Source: Ulva prolifera (Eukaryota > Chlorophyta > Ulvophyceae > Ulvales > Ulvaceae). From it: DNA of 64,000 nucleotides. The notes under the pieces are model-generated. The model worked only from the letters and a program-made list of their open reading frames with translations. It was not told the origin of the DNA and did not search any database. The stretch is taken from the NCBI GenBank assembly GCA_023078555.1, contig CM041198.1, forward strand, positions 8,665,836 through 8,729,835. The letters run 5' to 3'. Positions within the stretch are counted from its first letter, which is position 1; each line of letters starts with the position of its first letter. The position numbers and the translations under genes are program-made. Positions 33,039-45,093 of the stretch are shown here, one piece after another.

Positions 33039-36000
33039 CTACAGCAGCACACCGTCCTCCAGAGGCAGCTCCACCACCGCCGCCAACAGCAGCGCCGCCG
33101 CCCGCGGCCCCAGCGTGTTCCCGCGCACATCCAGCAGCCGCAGCCCCCGCAGTGCCATCACCGCGCCCGCGAGCAGCAGCGCGCCGCCTTCGTCCACGCC
33201 ACACTCCCGCGCCGCCAGCTCGCGCAGCCCCCCCGCCTCCCCCAGGTGGGGTGCCAGAGCGCGCCACACTGCCGTCGATAGCGGGTTGTGGGACAGGTCC
33301 AGCCGCGTCAGTGCCCGCAGCTGCCGCAGGCTCCTCCCAAGCACCCGCGCCTCTTCCGCGCCTGACTCCACCCTGAGCACCCCCCACAGGGCCAGTGTCT
33401 GCAGGCGCGTGAGCTCCCCGATGCCTGCCAGCAGCCCTGCGGACTGCGCACGCTGACGCAGCATCGCCATGAACCCGGCCGCAGGGAGCATGTGTGCTGT
33501 GCTGCTGGGCGCGTGGCTGCCCAGATCCAGGCGCGTGAGCGCCGTCAGCGCCGGGAGTGCAGGCGTCAGCGCGCTGACTGTCAGCCGCGCGCCTGGCCTC
33601 GCGGACGTCACCCGCAGGTCCTGCAGCTCCGCGAGCTGGTTGAGATACACCCCTAGCCACGGCAGCGACTCGTCCACGGCGCTCTCCACCTGGAGCCGCC
33701 GGAGCTGCGTGCACGCGCACACCGCCGTCGCTATCGCCTGTAGCCACACATCCGGCACGCTGCCCGTTGGCCCAACAAACCCCCCCAGCCTCAGCGCCGT
33801 CAGCGCGCTCAGCCGCACCACATGCAGCCACACATCTGGCTGCGTCAGCGACACGAACGGCAGGTGTAGTGTCTCGAGGTGCTGGAACACTGTGAGGTTG
33901 CGGTGCGTGGCGCGGAAGACTTCTGCGGCGGATGCGAGCTGTAGGAATGGGAGCGAGAGGCTGCGGAGGCTGGAGAGTGCGGTGAGGGCAGGCCAGGCGC
34001 CGGCAAAGGCGACCGCGAAGACGTCACCGTCGGCCACGTCGCCGGGCGGGTGCAGCAGAAGCGAGAGGTGGCGGAGGGTGGGCATGGTTGTCATCGCTGC
34101 GGCCAGGGGCACAAGCCGGTGGCCGGCGAAGCTGAGCTGCAGCGTGAGGGCTGTGAGGTGGTGCAAGGAGGAAAATGCCTGGAAGAGCGCCTGCACGTCG
34201 CCGGGCGTCAGGAGTTCGCCGCGGCGGGGGGCTGCGGATGGCGAGCGCGGGCGGGACCATCGGGTGGCTGGAGGGGGCTCGTACAAGCAAGATGGGTACG
34301 ACCGGGTGGGGAGAGGGGCGCATGTGGGGGGATATGCTACGGCAGGGGCTGCGGACAGAAGGCCGGGTGGATGGTGGGGGAGAGGGCTGGGGTGGGGGGG
34401 GGGGGGTGGGGGGTTTGCGGTCAGGTATGTCGCTTTTGCATGCTTTTCGGGTGGGGAGGGTCCGCCTCGAGGGACTGGGAATACAGCATGGGAGTGGGGG
34501 GTGATCGCTGCAGGCGGCGGTGCATGTGGCATCCCACACGGACGGACGCAGTGCTGTTGGACACATCCCGAGCAGGTTGAAGGGGTGGCTTGCAAGGCCT
34601 GTGCCTTCGACAGTGCCTGTTGGCCAGCGGACGAATGCATGAGGGACTGTGCCGCCTTACACACGCCATGATAACATATCATGTGCACTGTGCATCTTCG
34701 TGGCATAATGGACTGGTTCCATGCGCGCATAGCGGGTGCAGGTCCACCTAGCTCGCCCCGGACATGGTCTCTGATGCCGGAAATTTGCAGCGGTCGGCCA
34801 GTTCCAGGGTGGACAACAGCACACACAATTCAGCTTATGTCTATCCTGAAGATAAGGCGGAGCATTCGCTGTCACACAAGTGCTGTCACACACGTTCTGG
34901 CGGAAGAATCTGGCATCGTAGCTGCCTCATGTTGACAAGTGGCTGCAGGGCCGCACCTCCTCTGCTTCTGTGCTGAGATCGCGTCCGTGGAGCTGCAGCG
35001 CCGCAAGCGCAGAGAACAAGGGCAGTGCCTGGAAGACACTCTGCGCATCCGTCTCCAAGGCAGGCTGCACGCCCGCTGGAGGTGGTGGCAGGAAGGCAAG
35101 ATCGAGAGAGGAGATGCCTGCCTGCTGCCCCAGATGCTGCCAGAAGCTGCTTGAGAGGCTCAGTGGCGGTCTGAGCTGCAAGGACTTCAACTGCTGCAGC
35201 TGCGAGATGGCAACGGCAACCTGGTCTGCCTGTGCTTCGACTGCAGGGCCGATGGGCCTGTAGCTGCATTGATCAAGTGATGTGTATGGATCTTGTCGTC
35301 CTGGAGAAGGGTCTGCCGTGTACAGGTCTTGCCGCGAGGGAAGGTGCTGTTCTGCGGCTTGTGCCTCAGTGTCTACGCCAGTCAGCGCTAAACCTGTCAG
35401 TGCTGTCGCCCGGGACACGATCTCTGCGATGGCTGGGAGCGGAAGTTGGGCAGTGCACAGCTGGAGGCTGTGCAAAGATGGTTGGGAGAGAACACCACTG
35501 TTGATGAGGTCTGAGACGACCTCGCCCGGTAGCCGGTGTGGGAGGCTGAGGCCGTACAGCCCTCCTGCCTGTAAGCATGGAAGGACAGCCCGCAGCAAGT
35601 TTGAACGCGACCCAGCATCGCCCGCAGGTTCTCGCGCAGATCTGGCCGCCTCCGGCTCCATTGAACAAGTCACTTGAAGATGGCCTGCTTGTGTTTCTAG
35701 CGTGCGGTTCACGATTTGTTGGGTGATGCCGGATGGCAGAGCGATGGCTTCGTGCAGGCGTACGTGCGACGCAAGCACAGCACCGGCAGCCTCAGGCAGT
35801 GCATGGAGACCTTGCAGCAATGTCTCGGGCAGGCTGGCAGTTGAAATCCTTCGATGAAGGCGCCTGAGCTCATCTCGCGGGCTTCGCGTCTCCGCCCCGC
35901 TTCGGTAGTGGCGCCGAAGCTGACCGGCCATAGCTGCTGCTGCTGCATGGGCTGAGGTCGGGTCATCTAAGCTAACAGAAACCTGCATGGCATTGAATGA

Positions 36001-36960
36001 GACGTTTGCTCAGGTCACAGGCTACAGCGTACAGGATGAGCGCGTTGTGCACAGCTCCGAAGGAGCTGCGGACGCACCAGCCGGTCGCAGTGATGCAGTA
36101 GTACGACCCAATAGGACTGACTATGATGGAGAGTAGTTTTATGTGAATTGTTGGGCAGTCCTGGGATATAGAGGATGCGTCAATTACAAATTCAAGCGTA
36201 CGGGGCCACGGCACGATGAATTTGAGCACGTCGGAGCCTCCTATCAGCCAAACCAGTCTCCATTTCTATATGCGACATCACAAGGCAGGGCATTTGTATC
36301 CGCATGGAGTCTTCAATGACAGGTTTGCCCCGCATCCCGTGGAGAATTCTTGTGACGTTCTCCGCGTGACACCGTCGATTCGCAACGACAGCATCGCTGA
36401 ACGCAGATTCATCAGCACTGCTACTTCTGCGGCTAAGTGCGCTGGCCTTTATAGGAACCACGTGCATCTATTCAACAAGCTGGCATCATCGCCGGCAGAG
36501 GACGTACCCAGGTGGCGCGATGTATTGCAGCATGCACAAGCCAGGGAAAACGGCATGTCGTGGAACATTGACGAGAGAGTAGCAAACTGGCATAAGCTTG
36601 CAATTCAGTTTGGACGAAAGCATCACCAGGGCCATACGGAGTTGACGGCACGCGTGTGCACACACCTCCTCGTCGACTGTTTCGATTGGGCTTGGTACAG
36701 CGTAGGGAGCGCGCCTTCAGCAAGGACACCAGCTGCATCAGCTGTGACGGCAAGACTTGAGGAAAGCTGATCCAGTCTGATATCTGGGTCGCGTCGAGGC
36801 TTGTGTAGCGCTCTTCCTGCTGCCGAACGATCGCACCCAGCACTGCGCTCCTACGCACGACGTCCGCAGGAATGACAAAAAGCACACTGGAGCCCTGAAT
36901 AACTTGCACATTGTCTCCATGTCCTCTCAGTGCTAGTTCGGGCGGCCTGCTTTCGTCCAT
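33039..36960 (-). CDS. LRR (RNI-type) protein with BTB-like N-terminus
   Basis: Exon 36960-36666 starts MDESRPPELALRGHGDNVQV and continues VIPADVVRRSAVLGAIVRQQ and QISDWISFPQVLPSQLMQLV, which follows the BTB/POZ pattern (beta strands, a DVVxxxSxxL helix, then an LP-rich helix). Exons 35982-34957 and 34190-33039 join at phase 0 through a GTGCGG donor and encode many LRR units: LTGLALTG, LKSLQLRPP, LAALQLHGRDL, LTALTLQLS, LRSLSLPFL, LTRLDLSHNPLS, LRLLDVRGNTLG. The protein ends VELPLEDGVLL. One or more exons between 36665 and 35983 were not resolved. BTB-LRR proteins could act as cullin-3 substrate receptors, which is inference; the BTB call is weaker than the LRR call. Confidence 0.72.
34391..34412. 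repeat. G-rich tract in LRR gene intron
   Basis: A run of about 13 G followed by T and another 6 G lies in the intron between the two large LRR exons. It is probably length-variable. Confidence 0.7.
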
Positions 36961-38507
36961 CGTCCCCGGTTGGGCTTACAACGTTCCATCGGCGTGCGAG
37001 ATATGCATGCGCTGATACAGGAACCAAGCTTAACGTCTTGCGTTGAGCTTGCGCAGCACCTCTAGAACAAATCGACACGCTATGCTGCACTTCCTCTGAT
37101 GAGTCCGAGTCGAATGATCCAAGTGCCACATGTATGCTCCGACGCCAAGTGCAGAAGCAAAGGCATCCACGCAGCGCATGCAAATGCCAACACCATCCAT
37201 GCATGTACCGCTCGAAGACTATCCACTGACATCAGCTGATGATGCATCAGCGGAGTAAAGAGCCTTTCTCTAGAAACCAGATCTCATCGCGGAACGGAGC
37301 GGTTCGATCGCACAGGGCTCGGGCGCACGAAGGTATGCTGCAGCATGCTGCTAGGATTCGGTGACGGGCTTGATCATGTCGACATGCGCAAACCGTGTAC
37401 ATGTGCGTGCTCACAATCCCCGCAACGTGCGCCGTCCTTTTCCCACACACCACACAGCCTAGCGCCACCTGTCCAGATGATGTATTCGCAAATGTCTGGG
37501 AGGCGCTGGCAAGGCCGTGATATCGCGGCTCATGCGCGTGTGTACGGCCGGCAAATCATCGCGGGCTCACGCCCCATCTGCATGTACGCTGCTACGCAAG
37601 TATGCATGCGCACAAACGTTACAGCCATATGCACACTGCCGTCATCGCCGCGGAGCTTTACGCCCCGGATCTGGCCTGCCTGAGCAGCCAGCGCTCGCCG
37701 TGATCAACCGCAACATTGCCCCTGCAGCTGTTCGCGTACCCTGTACGTTACGGCGGACCATGGTGTCACGGCCACAGGCTGCCGTCAGAACCACTGGCCA
37801 AGCTCCGTCACGACCTTGCAGCCAGCCTGGTCAAGACAATCTGGTGAAGACAGTCCGGTGCAGTGAGCATGGGCAATGCTGGGGCCCAAGTGCAGGTTGT
37901 CTTCAGGCGTGGACCATGCACAGTCTGTGTATGTCTCTCTTGAGATAATTATGGCACCTGTGTTGCACTGCCTTCACAGCGGTGTGTTTTTGTTTGTTGC
38001 AAGGCTACAGATGGCACAAGCTAGCTAGAGCTCTGTAGATCTAGGTCCAGTAACAGCCTGATGTGCTGTGGATCTGAGCTGCATGGAGATCAATTAATCA
38101 CTCTCCACCCGAACTTCAACTGATTCGGGTAAATGCGATCTCAAGAGGCTGCCGGGCGTCCCCAAGTGGAAGGCTTCATAGGTCTATCTATTTGGAGATA
38201 CAGTACTAGTGCAGCATGCTCCAAACATGCATCATGATCAGAAGGCCTGCTCCTCACCTTACCTGACTTTACCTCACTGCAAGCCTGGATCAGCTGAGCC
38301 TACATGCACACCACAGCCCCCATGGTACATAGAATTCGTGTGATGTCAAATGACGCAGAGCCGACAATGCATACACTGCATACAACAGCTTTCTAGACAC
38401 TGGCCGTGGAGACGTTTGGCTTTACTAACTAGTAGGTGACGGCTGCGGTGCGGCTTCAGTGTGCATTGTTCCTGTGCAGTTCTTGCTGTGCTACCTGCCA
38501 CTCTGAC

Positions 38508-38527
38508 CCCCCCCCCCCCCCCCCCCC
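38508..38527. repeat. Poly-C tract, 20 bases
   Basis: Uninterrupted run of C, likely unstable in replication and sequencing. On the minus strand it is a G-tract. Confidence 0.9.
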
Positions 38528-38963
38528 GCCGCGTTGTGTTGCACTGTAGCCGGTTGTGACTCACTGGCACTGGCTTGACGTTAGACCCTTAGCTCTTCTG
38601 TGGAAATTTCGTGCAGATTTGGGCTTGCGCACCGGTGGCCACCGGCCTTCTGAATGCAATCTGCTGCTGAGTTTCTGTGATGCACATGCCGCACAGTCTG
38701 CAGGCACTTGCCTGGCTGCATCTGTCCTTGGTACACCCACACACTGCAAGCGCATATGGCACCATGCGCAACTGCTACTAGTAGTGCAATTCATTGCAGG
38801 CCTACAAGGGTGAGGCCGTCAGCAGATGTACGACGTCGGGAATCAAAACAGCCGTACGTGACCACCTCGCTTAGCACAGGAGGAGGCCTGCGAGTTGCGT
38901 ACAGACGTCTGAGGGGGGTTTCCAGGTGGCTTATCCCTTGGGCATGGTTGGTCCCGTTCACTT

Positions 38964-38993
38964 GGAGTTGTCAATGTCCAATAGGGTACGGCT
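38964..38993. repeat. 30-bp dispersed repeat, copy 1
   Basis: The sequence beginning GGAGTTGTCAATGTCCAA and ending GGGTACGGCT recurs at 54016-54045 with two mismatches, in the same orientation. Flanks are unrelated. Confidence 0.75.
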
Positions 38994-39372
38994 CAGTAAA
39001 TTCAGATGTACTTTACTTTACATGTACCTCACGTATTGTACAAGGAAGGACAGTGGCCGTGGTGCACTCCTATGCAGCCCCCTGCAGGTCCTGCGGCGGA
39101 CTTCATGCAGGCTCAAGGCGGTTGCGACCTGGGACATCGGCCTGAGACGTGTTACCGAGATCCCACAACAGCTTCCTTGCAGACAGGTCGACAAAATCCC
39201 GGGGGCAGGTAGCAAGAATGTCAGACGATGTCGTACGGCCGGAAGCACGCGCAGGAACAGGAACACCAGCGCCATCGCCGCCAGTGCACCTGAGTGGCCC
39301 TGAGATGTGTGGCTGGTATACAGCCCTGAGGTAGCGAGGTAGCGTGGGCAGCGCTGACACGCCGGCGTGCAC

Positions 39373-39404
39373 GGGGGCAGGAGGGGCAGGAGGGGCAGGA
39401 GGGG
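39373..39404 (+). repeat. 10-bp minisatellite with G-quadruplex potential
   Basis: Four runs of four or five G are separated by CAGGA spacers: GGGGGCAGGA, GGGGCAGGA and so on. This meets the usual four-run criterion for an intramolecular G-quadruplex on the plus strand. Confidence 0.75.
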
Positions 39405-39603
39405 CTGTTTACGTGTGACGTCACTGGTGTGTGTGCAGTTCTACACAGGTCGGGGGGACTCCTTGGAGGGGGTCTGAAGCTCTGGATCAAGGTCATGAAC
39501 TTGAGTCACACATCGTGGTCTAGCGACAGTGGCGTTTGTTCCCTCTCGGCTCGGACCGTCCTACCAGCGGACACAAGTGGTGCACGTACATTGAGGCATC
39601 AGG

Positions 39604-39666
39604 TGCCCACCGGTGGGCATCAGGTGATGACGGTGGTGATGACCGATGATATATAGGCCTATATAT
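39604..39666. repeat. Two perfect palindromes
   Basis: TGCCCACCGGTGGGCA (39604-39619, 16 bp) and ATATATAGGCCTATATAT (39649-39666, 18 bp) are perfect palindromes 29 bp apart, with GATGACGG/GGTGATGACC-type repeats between them. Confidence 0.8.
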
Positions 39667-39678
39667 GATCACGGGCAG

Positions 39679-39691
39679 CCCCCCCCCCCCC
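39679..39691. repeat. Poly-C tract, 13 bases
   Basis: Short homopolymer just right of the palindrome pair. It is followed at 39699-39746 by two nearly identical 24-bp units around GATAGACGGCTG. Confidence 0.8.
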
Positions 39692-40060
39692 GCCAGCGGC
39701 GATAGACGGCTGCAGGCCCATCTGATAGACGGCTGTAGGCCCATTCATCACGCGCTCCCCACGGGCAGCAGCGCAGCCGCAGCCGCATGCGAGTTCGGGC
39801 ATGCTTCTGCAGACTGCTCACCACCCCGAACCGAGGTGCATGCATGTAGTGGCAGAGGTGTGCGTAGGTGCATGCCACGTGGGTACTACCTAGTAGGTAT
39901 ATATACCCATTGCATGCAGGCCAGCAAGCTTAGTCTCGGCCACATGCCCAGCCCAGATATCGATGGTCTGTGCCTGTGCAGGTTCGCTGATCTCAGTCAT
40001 CCTGTTGTCTCTCCGAGCAGCTGCATGTTGCAAGGCTCAGCAGAGTGTTAGTCAGGAGCA

Positions 40061-40156
40061 GGTTCAGCTGCTCAGCAGGGCATGCTGAGTACACATGCTA
40101 TGTATACTATGTACGGGCCACACCACCAGGTCCAGGGTCAGCTGCTCAGCAGGGCA
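40061..40156. repeat. 22-bp direct repeat pair
   Basis: GGTTCAGCTGCTCAGCAGGG plus CA (40061-40082) recurs with one change at 40135-40156. The unit contains CAGCTGCTCAGCAG, itself partly self-complementary. Confidence 0.7.
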
Positions 40157-42142
40157 CGCATCATGAGCTGAGGGGCTTCCCCAGACAAGTTGCTGACTGC
40201 CTGGGCGGGAATCTCCTGGACTGTGCCTGCAGCGGGTAGGCCGAAGTCCTCAACTTTTCTCAACCTGACGCCCGGTGTCGGCTGCATGCAACTATGATGG
40301 CAGCCCCTGTCACACGCTCTCAAGCACAACTTGAAAGCACTGGAAGACGAAGCAGAACAGGGACCATGAACAGGGTGAACAGGGAACTTGAACAGGCCTA
40401 GGGGCACACTCGGCCGTGCAGTGTGAATTGCGAAATATGCATGGCGTGGTCTCTGTCTAATGGCCATGCATCGACTCCAGCATCCGAGGCGGCCACCGGA
40501 AGGTCAGTTATGGCAGCTCAGCCTAGGGCGCGCTTCATGCATGCACAGGCCGCCTTGGTGCTGCGGATGACCCATTGGATCCATTGAACTGCACAGGGAA
40601 ATCAAGTATGTAGAGGGCAGTGCGCGGGTTCAAAGCTTGTGGGGTTGTCGCTTTGGTGTCAGAGCGTGGGGCTGTGGCATCCAGCAAGCAGCAGGAGCTG
40701 TGCCAGGGCCAGGGCAGTGCTGCGTGTGACGGCCCGCTACAGGTCAGAAATGCTCCCCCGCCTCCACTGCAGGTGTGTAGGTGTGTGCCGCACCATGTTG
40801 TTCCCTGTTGCCGTTCCCGGACTGCTGTGCCACTACATTAACAGCCAACACCAGAGGAAGCAAACAGAGCAGACGTATGTATGTGATGTCACTGATGTAG
40901 CAACGCGTCAGCAGTGGTTGCAGCTGTCTCGTTATTCACATCCTGCAGCATAGATTACATAGGGGGTACACAATCGCTTGTGCAGGCGGGGTGCAATGTT
41001 GCTGCTGCTGTTGCTGATCTTGATCTATGCGATCTATGCATTGCTGCCACGTGCCTCAACAAATAGACACCTGTGCCTGGCTGTCTGTGGCTGTATGGGT
41101 TCCAATGTAGGGGCAGCACCGCTTGTCAGCCTGCTCACCAGACACCTGGTGTAATCCTAATCCTGGCAATCTGCCGACTGCTGCGACCTTTGCTTGGACT
41201 GCGACCTTTGCTTGGATGCTGGCGGAGTTGGAACAGGACAGGGCATAACAAATTCCCAGGGCTGACAAACTTGCTGTTGCTCGGCTCTGCATGTGGAGTC
41301 AGGAAGGAACAGCTGCTCCATAGCAAGGCCTTGGCTTCTGGTGGCTGGGCTCAAGTCCCAATCACCTTGGCCGAAGCTTCACAGGAGTGTGGAGTACTGG
41401 TTTAGCGAAGCTGCACATCCTTGTAACACACAGCATGCGCAGCGAGGAGCACCAGTAGCACCAGTGAAAGGGGATGGGGCCAGCCACGCCATGAACTATA
41501 TCGGCAAGCAGTGTTCCTGGCTAGCTAGTCTTGTTTGAGCAAGCCGCCAGCATCGCCGAAGTAGGTGAGTTTCACAGCCAGCAGAGATTGTTCCCTGGCC
41601 ACCCGCAGCAGTTTTTTAAAACTCAAGCGGCTGCAGCCAAGCAGCTTGAGCGCCTCTGCCGGGTAGCCGTGCTATTGCAGGCTGTGGCTCTCGACGTTGC
41701 AACGCGATGGGCGGCCATTGTCGTGGCATGGTCCATGTGTAGGTGAGCGTAAAAACGCGACGAGCTTTGAAGCTTCCGGTGTAGCTGCTCCACCGGCGTA
41801 CAACTGTTTTGAGGTGTAGTACCACTGAGACGTCGACCCAGTGCTTAGGCAGCCAGGACGCCTGCAACATTCCTAGCCTGTCCACTCCCGGTCCCCTTGT
41901 GGATTGTAGCGGTGACGGGACATGAGATGGCCTGCACGTAACAGTAGTTGAAACAGAGCTATCGGTCTTCCGCGATGTGGGCTCCTCATGAGCCACACGA
42001 TCGCACGTCATGCAGCACGTATCGCACGGAACGTGTGAGTAATCTGGGAGCAGGCTACTGAGCTTGCTACTGCTACGTGGGCAAGCCACGGAATCAGCAT
42101 TCCTGCATCCACCAGGAATGCTCACCTCTCGCACTTGGTTGC

Positions 42143-43291
42143 TCATGTGATGCGCTTGATCCCTGGTAGATCAACGTTGCTGTACAGCGCATAGTTTCGC
42201 CACTTGTTAGGCTTCACATGTGCGTATTCCAGGATAAACTTGGTGCGCTTGAGGTTGAACGCCTTGAATGTCTCGAGCAGCAGGGGCTCCTCTCTCTTGA
42301 GGAAGCCAAGCATGAGCTTTGTGGACGTATCTCCCCCGCAGGCAACGAGCACGGCAGCATGCAGCTGTACCATCGGCACGTAAAAGAACGGAGGATCGAA
42401 GACTATCACTCGGAAGGCGTTTTGTGAGCATGCCATCGTCGGTACAGGAGCTTGGATGTCCTGCGGCAGGTTATCTGAAGTGACAAGGACAGAGTTGGAG
42501 AAGCAGGGAGCACCGCAGCACCCACACAGGATTGTCCTGTGAGCTTGTGAAGCATCACAACAAACACCGAATTCAGTGGCACCTATGAAGATCCAGCACA
42601 TGTAGGCCAGTACGTGGTTATGGTCCACTGCGAGACTTTGGCCTGTCACCAGAACGGTCACGACAGTTCCTGACACATGGCCAGTGATGTGACCCCTCTT
42701 CGACCACTCCCCGGTACCACTCGAAGCTGTCTAGCTAGTGACACATCCGCAAAAATGTTCGGCTTACAGCATGTCAAGGACTGTTGGAGAGGCAGGTAGC
42801 ATTTCTGGAACCGCACAGGAACACAGCACAGTCAAGCCACACGGCCGTTCGTCGACAGACATACATGGCAGCCGTCAAGCGTCCGTGTAGAAACATGGCA
42901 ATGACTGCGATGCAGCAGGATATACATAGATGAGTGCGGTGATATTAGTAATTGATATAGGGTGAATTATTCTGCTGCCACAATGATCATCGCGGGCTCA
43001 TCCAGCATGGGCAAACGGGCGAGCAGAGTGACACGAAAGAGTTCCTGGTGGCAAATGCAGCATGTCAGCGGAGCAGGTGCTAGTCCGGACTGCGCACCCA
43101 GTACTGGAAACCGGGCAGAAACGCCAAGCGTGTGTCGATGTCCAGCAAGCGCTCGACTCGTCCAGCAGCATGCATACCCACGGCAAGGGATGGCGCAGCC
43201 ATGCAGCAGCAGTCGGGAAGATGCTCCAAAGCCTGTATGAGTCGCCCTACTGTTGCTCTCGTCCAGAAGTATTGCTCGATGTCCCGCCGCT
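42143..43291 (-). CDS. DPPF-motif adenine-methyltransferase-like protein (5' end unresolved)
   Basis: Two exons are supported, 43291-43112 and 42474-42143, joining at phase 1 (acceptors TTTGCAG and CACTTCAG). The first reads RRDIEQYFWTRATVGRLIQA, then LLDIDTRLAFLP; the second FRVIVFDPPFFYVPMVQLHA, then KREEPLLLETFKAFNLKRTK and NYALYSNVDLPGIKRI. The order QYWFT-like helix, LLDIDxRL strand and DPPF catalytic loop follows the class I methyltransferases of the N6-adenine type, including those that methylate protein lysine (EEF1AKMT1 type) or RNA (ZCCHC4 type). The substrate cannot be told from sequence. A likely upstream exon near 43428-43360 (MAHIESPYLASYTSSRSLTE) could not be joined in phase. 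The first donor, GTTTCC, is weak. Confidence 0.55.
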
Positions 43292-43428
43292 CTGCAAAGC
43301 CTCGGGGAAACATAGTGCGCGGATGCACCCGCGCCTCGCCAGAATGTGTCGCCATACCTCTCGAGATACTCCGTCAGACTACGAGAACTCGTGTAAGACG
43401 CCAAGTATGGTGACTCTATATGCGCCAT

Positions 43429-44313
43429 TGGTATGTATCACCTATCACCTTGAGCAGTTGGGGTCGCTGTCAATGGGCATGCGCCAGGCGGCTTCGCAGA
43501 CAGTGGGTGGAAGCAGGCGAGTTCAATGCAGCATCCTTCCTCGGTACTAATAATAGCGGCACTTGAAATGGCAGCATACATGCTACAGTGAGTGAATACA
43601 GCTGAATCTGGTCTGGCTCACCCCAATCTACTTGGTTGCCACACGGTAGACACGTAGAATGAAACATGCACATTCTTACCAGCTGACTCACTGAGACAAC
43701 ACCACCACGCAGAGAAAATCCTACCATGAAACAGCTTTTGGCCTCATTCATGAGCAAACTGGAGCCAGCCCCACCTGTCTTGCTACTATTGATCGAGTTT
43801 CCGTACGCAGCCCCCCATCGTACCTGGCGGTACTGCAGACGCAACCCACTTATTCAATGATCTGACACAGCACTGGAATATTGAGCTTTTGATCAGAGCC
43901 TGATGCACACCCGCTGTAGCTGCACTGCCGCATGCAGTCGCACCACTGCATCCAATACACCTAGTGCCTCCTACAACTTAATCTCGTTCTGCACGAAAGC
44001 CTGTCTCCAAAGCACATACGAAGGCATGTCTGCAAAGCACCGACGCCAACTGGAATCTTGACGGCAACTGAACCTTGGGCACCCTCACATGCTCCCGCCA
44101 GCTGACATGCCCCCAAACATGCGCACAACCGCATGACCCCTCAGCAGCACACCAGTGCAGAGCCACCACACCATTCTGTTGCGGCAGTGATCCTAACATT
44201 CCACCCACAGTCGCGGAACAACCTCACGCGGATTCAGTGTCCCCCCCTGCACACATGCCAACGCATTGGACCGCGGGCAATCCGTAGCACAGCATCACCA
44301 CATATACAGCGCC
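43429..44313. other. Spacer without a supported gene
   Basis: Short frames only. Its left part should contain the 5' end and promoter of the methyltransferase-like gene. I see no repeats or structural RNA. Confidence 0.35.
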
Positions 44314-44952
44314 TCACGAGCGATGGTCAAGCATGCGCCGCGCCACCGCCGAAAACGACTGCGGCCGCTCATCCTCCCCATCCAAAACCGCAATCGGCAT
44401 TCCTCCGCGGGAGGACCCGCGGGAGGCCCCCCGGCGCACGCCGCAAGCATGCACGCCGCACAGCCGCCCCCGCCGCGGCACCGGCCCTTCGTCGTCACTC
44501 CCCTCCGTGCAGAGATCCACCCGCCTGCTCCCGACACCTTCCGGCCGCAGCGCAACCCTCGAGTTCACGCGCCCTCTCTCATCGACCGCCAGCTCCGGGA
44601 CATCAGCCGCGGCAGCAGCCGCGCGGCCGCTAGCCTCGCTGAACCGTTCGCTGTGACAATGTGATCCGTGCTGCGTGCTGCGCTGGGTGCGGCATAACGC
44701 GGAGGGGCCGCCGGCGGCGGCCCGAGGCGAGGTGGCTGCGCGGTCGCGCTCATCGCCACCGCAGCCGCTGCTGCTGCGGGGGGTGCTGGCGGGTGGTGTG
44801 GCTTCAGGGTCCGGCGGCGCCTGCGCGGCCGCGGCGACGGCCGCAGCTGTCGGCGCATCGACGTTGACGAAGACGGGAGGCAAGTCTGCCACCCCGGCTG
44901 CGCCTGCATCCGCCTCGGCAGTGCCAGACTCTCCTGCACATGCGCCTTGCAC
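44314..44952 (-). CDS. Low-complexity open frame, perhaps an extra 3' exon of the lipase gene
   Basis: The minus frame is open for 212 codons, Ala-rich at first (TAAAVAAAAQAPPDPEATPP) and Arg/Ser/Gly-rich later (RRGASRGSSRGG), ending QSFSAVARRMLDHRS. It begins close to an acceptor-like GTGCAG at about 44938. It follows the lipase stop codon by only 140 bases in the same orientation, so it could be an alternative terminal exon, but no in-phase donor was found. The high GC content keeps several frames open here, so coding status is uncertain. Confidence 0.3.
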   Translation of the reverse strand: MQGACAGESGTAEADAGAAGVADLPPVFVNVDAPTAAAVAAAAQAPPDPEATPPASTPRSSSGCGGDERDRAATSPRAAAGGPSALCRTQRSTQHGSHCHSERFSEASGRAAAAAADVPELAVDERGRVNSRVALRPEGVGSRRVDLCTEGSDDEGPVPRRGRLCGVHACGVRRGASRGSSRGGMPIAVLDGEDERPQSFSAVARRMLDHRS

Positions 44953-45093
44953 CGCGATTTAAAGCCAGGTTCCGAACCGCGATTTCAACATGTCGAGCAT
45001 CAAGACAGAACAAGGGATTCAGACAGACTAATCAATTTGATATTGCTCCTAGAGATGTCACACAGAACATGAAAGAACCCCGTGGCCGCTGTA

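Larger units (their letters stand above)
36961..42142. other. 5-kb gene-poor, repeat-rich stretch
   Basis: I found no convincing gene. It includes poly-C tracts (38508, 39679), a G-quadruplex motif (39373), two perfect palindromes (39604, 39649), a 24-bp tandem duplication (39699-39746), a 22-bp direct repeat (40061 and 40135) and a 30-bp sequence shared with 54016. A minus frame around 39300-39160 (RTTSSDILATCPRDFVDLSA) looks mildly coding but has no partner exons. The left end holds the BTB-LRR promoter. Confidence 0.35.

Noticed and set aside
33469..34671. 400-codon plus-strand frame opposite the LRR exons
   Set aside because: Ser/Arg-rich antisense shadow; the LRR pattern is on the minus strand.
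39699..40156. Short direct repeats as a CRISPR array
   Set aside because: Only two copies of each unit, no regular spacers and no cas genes. The window is eukaryotic.
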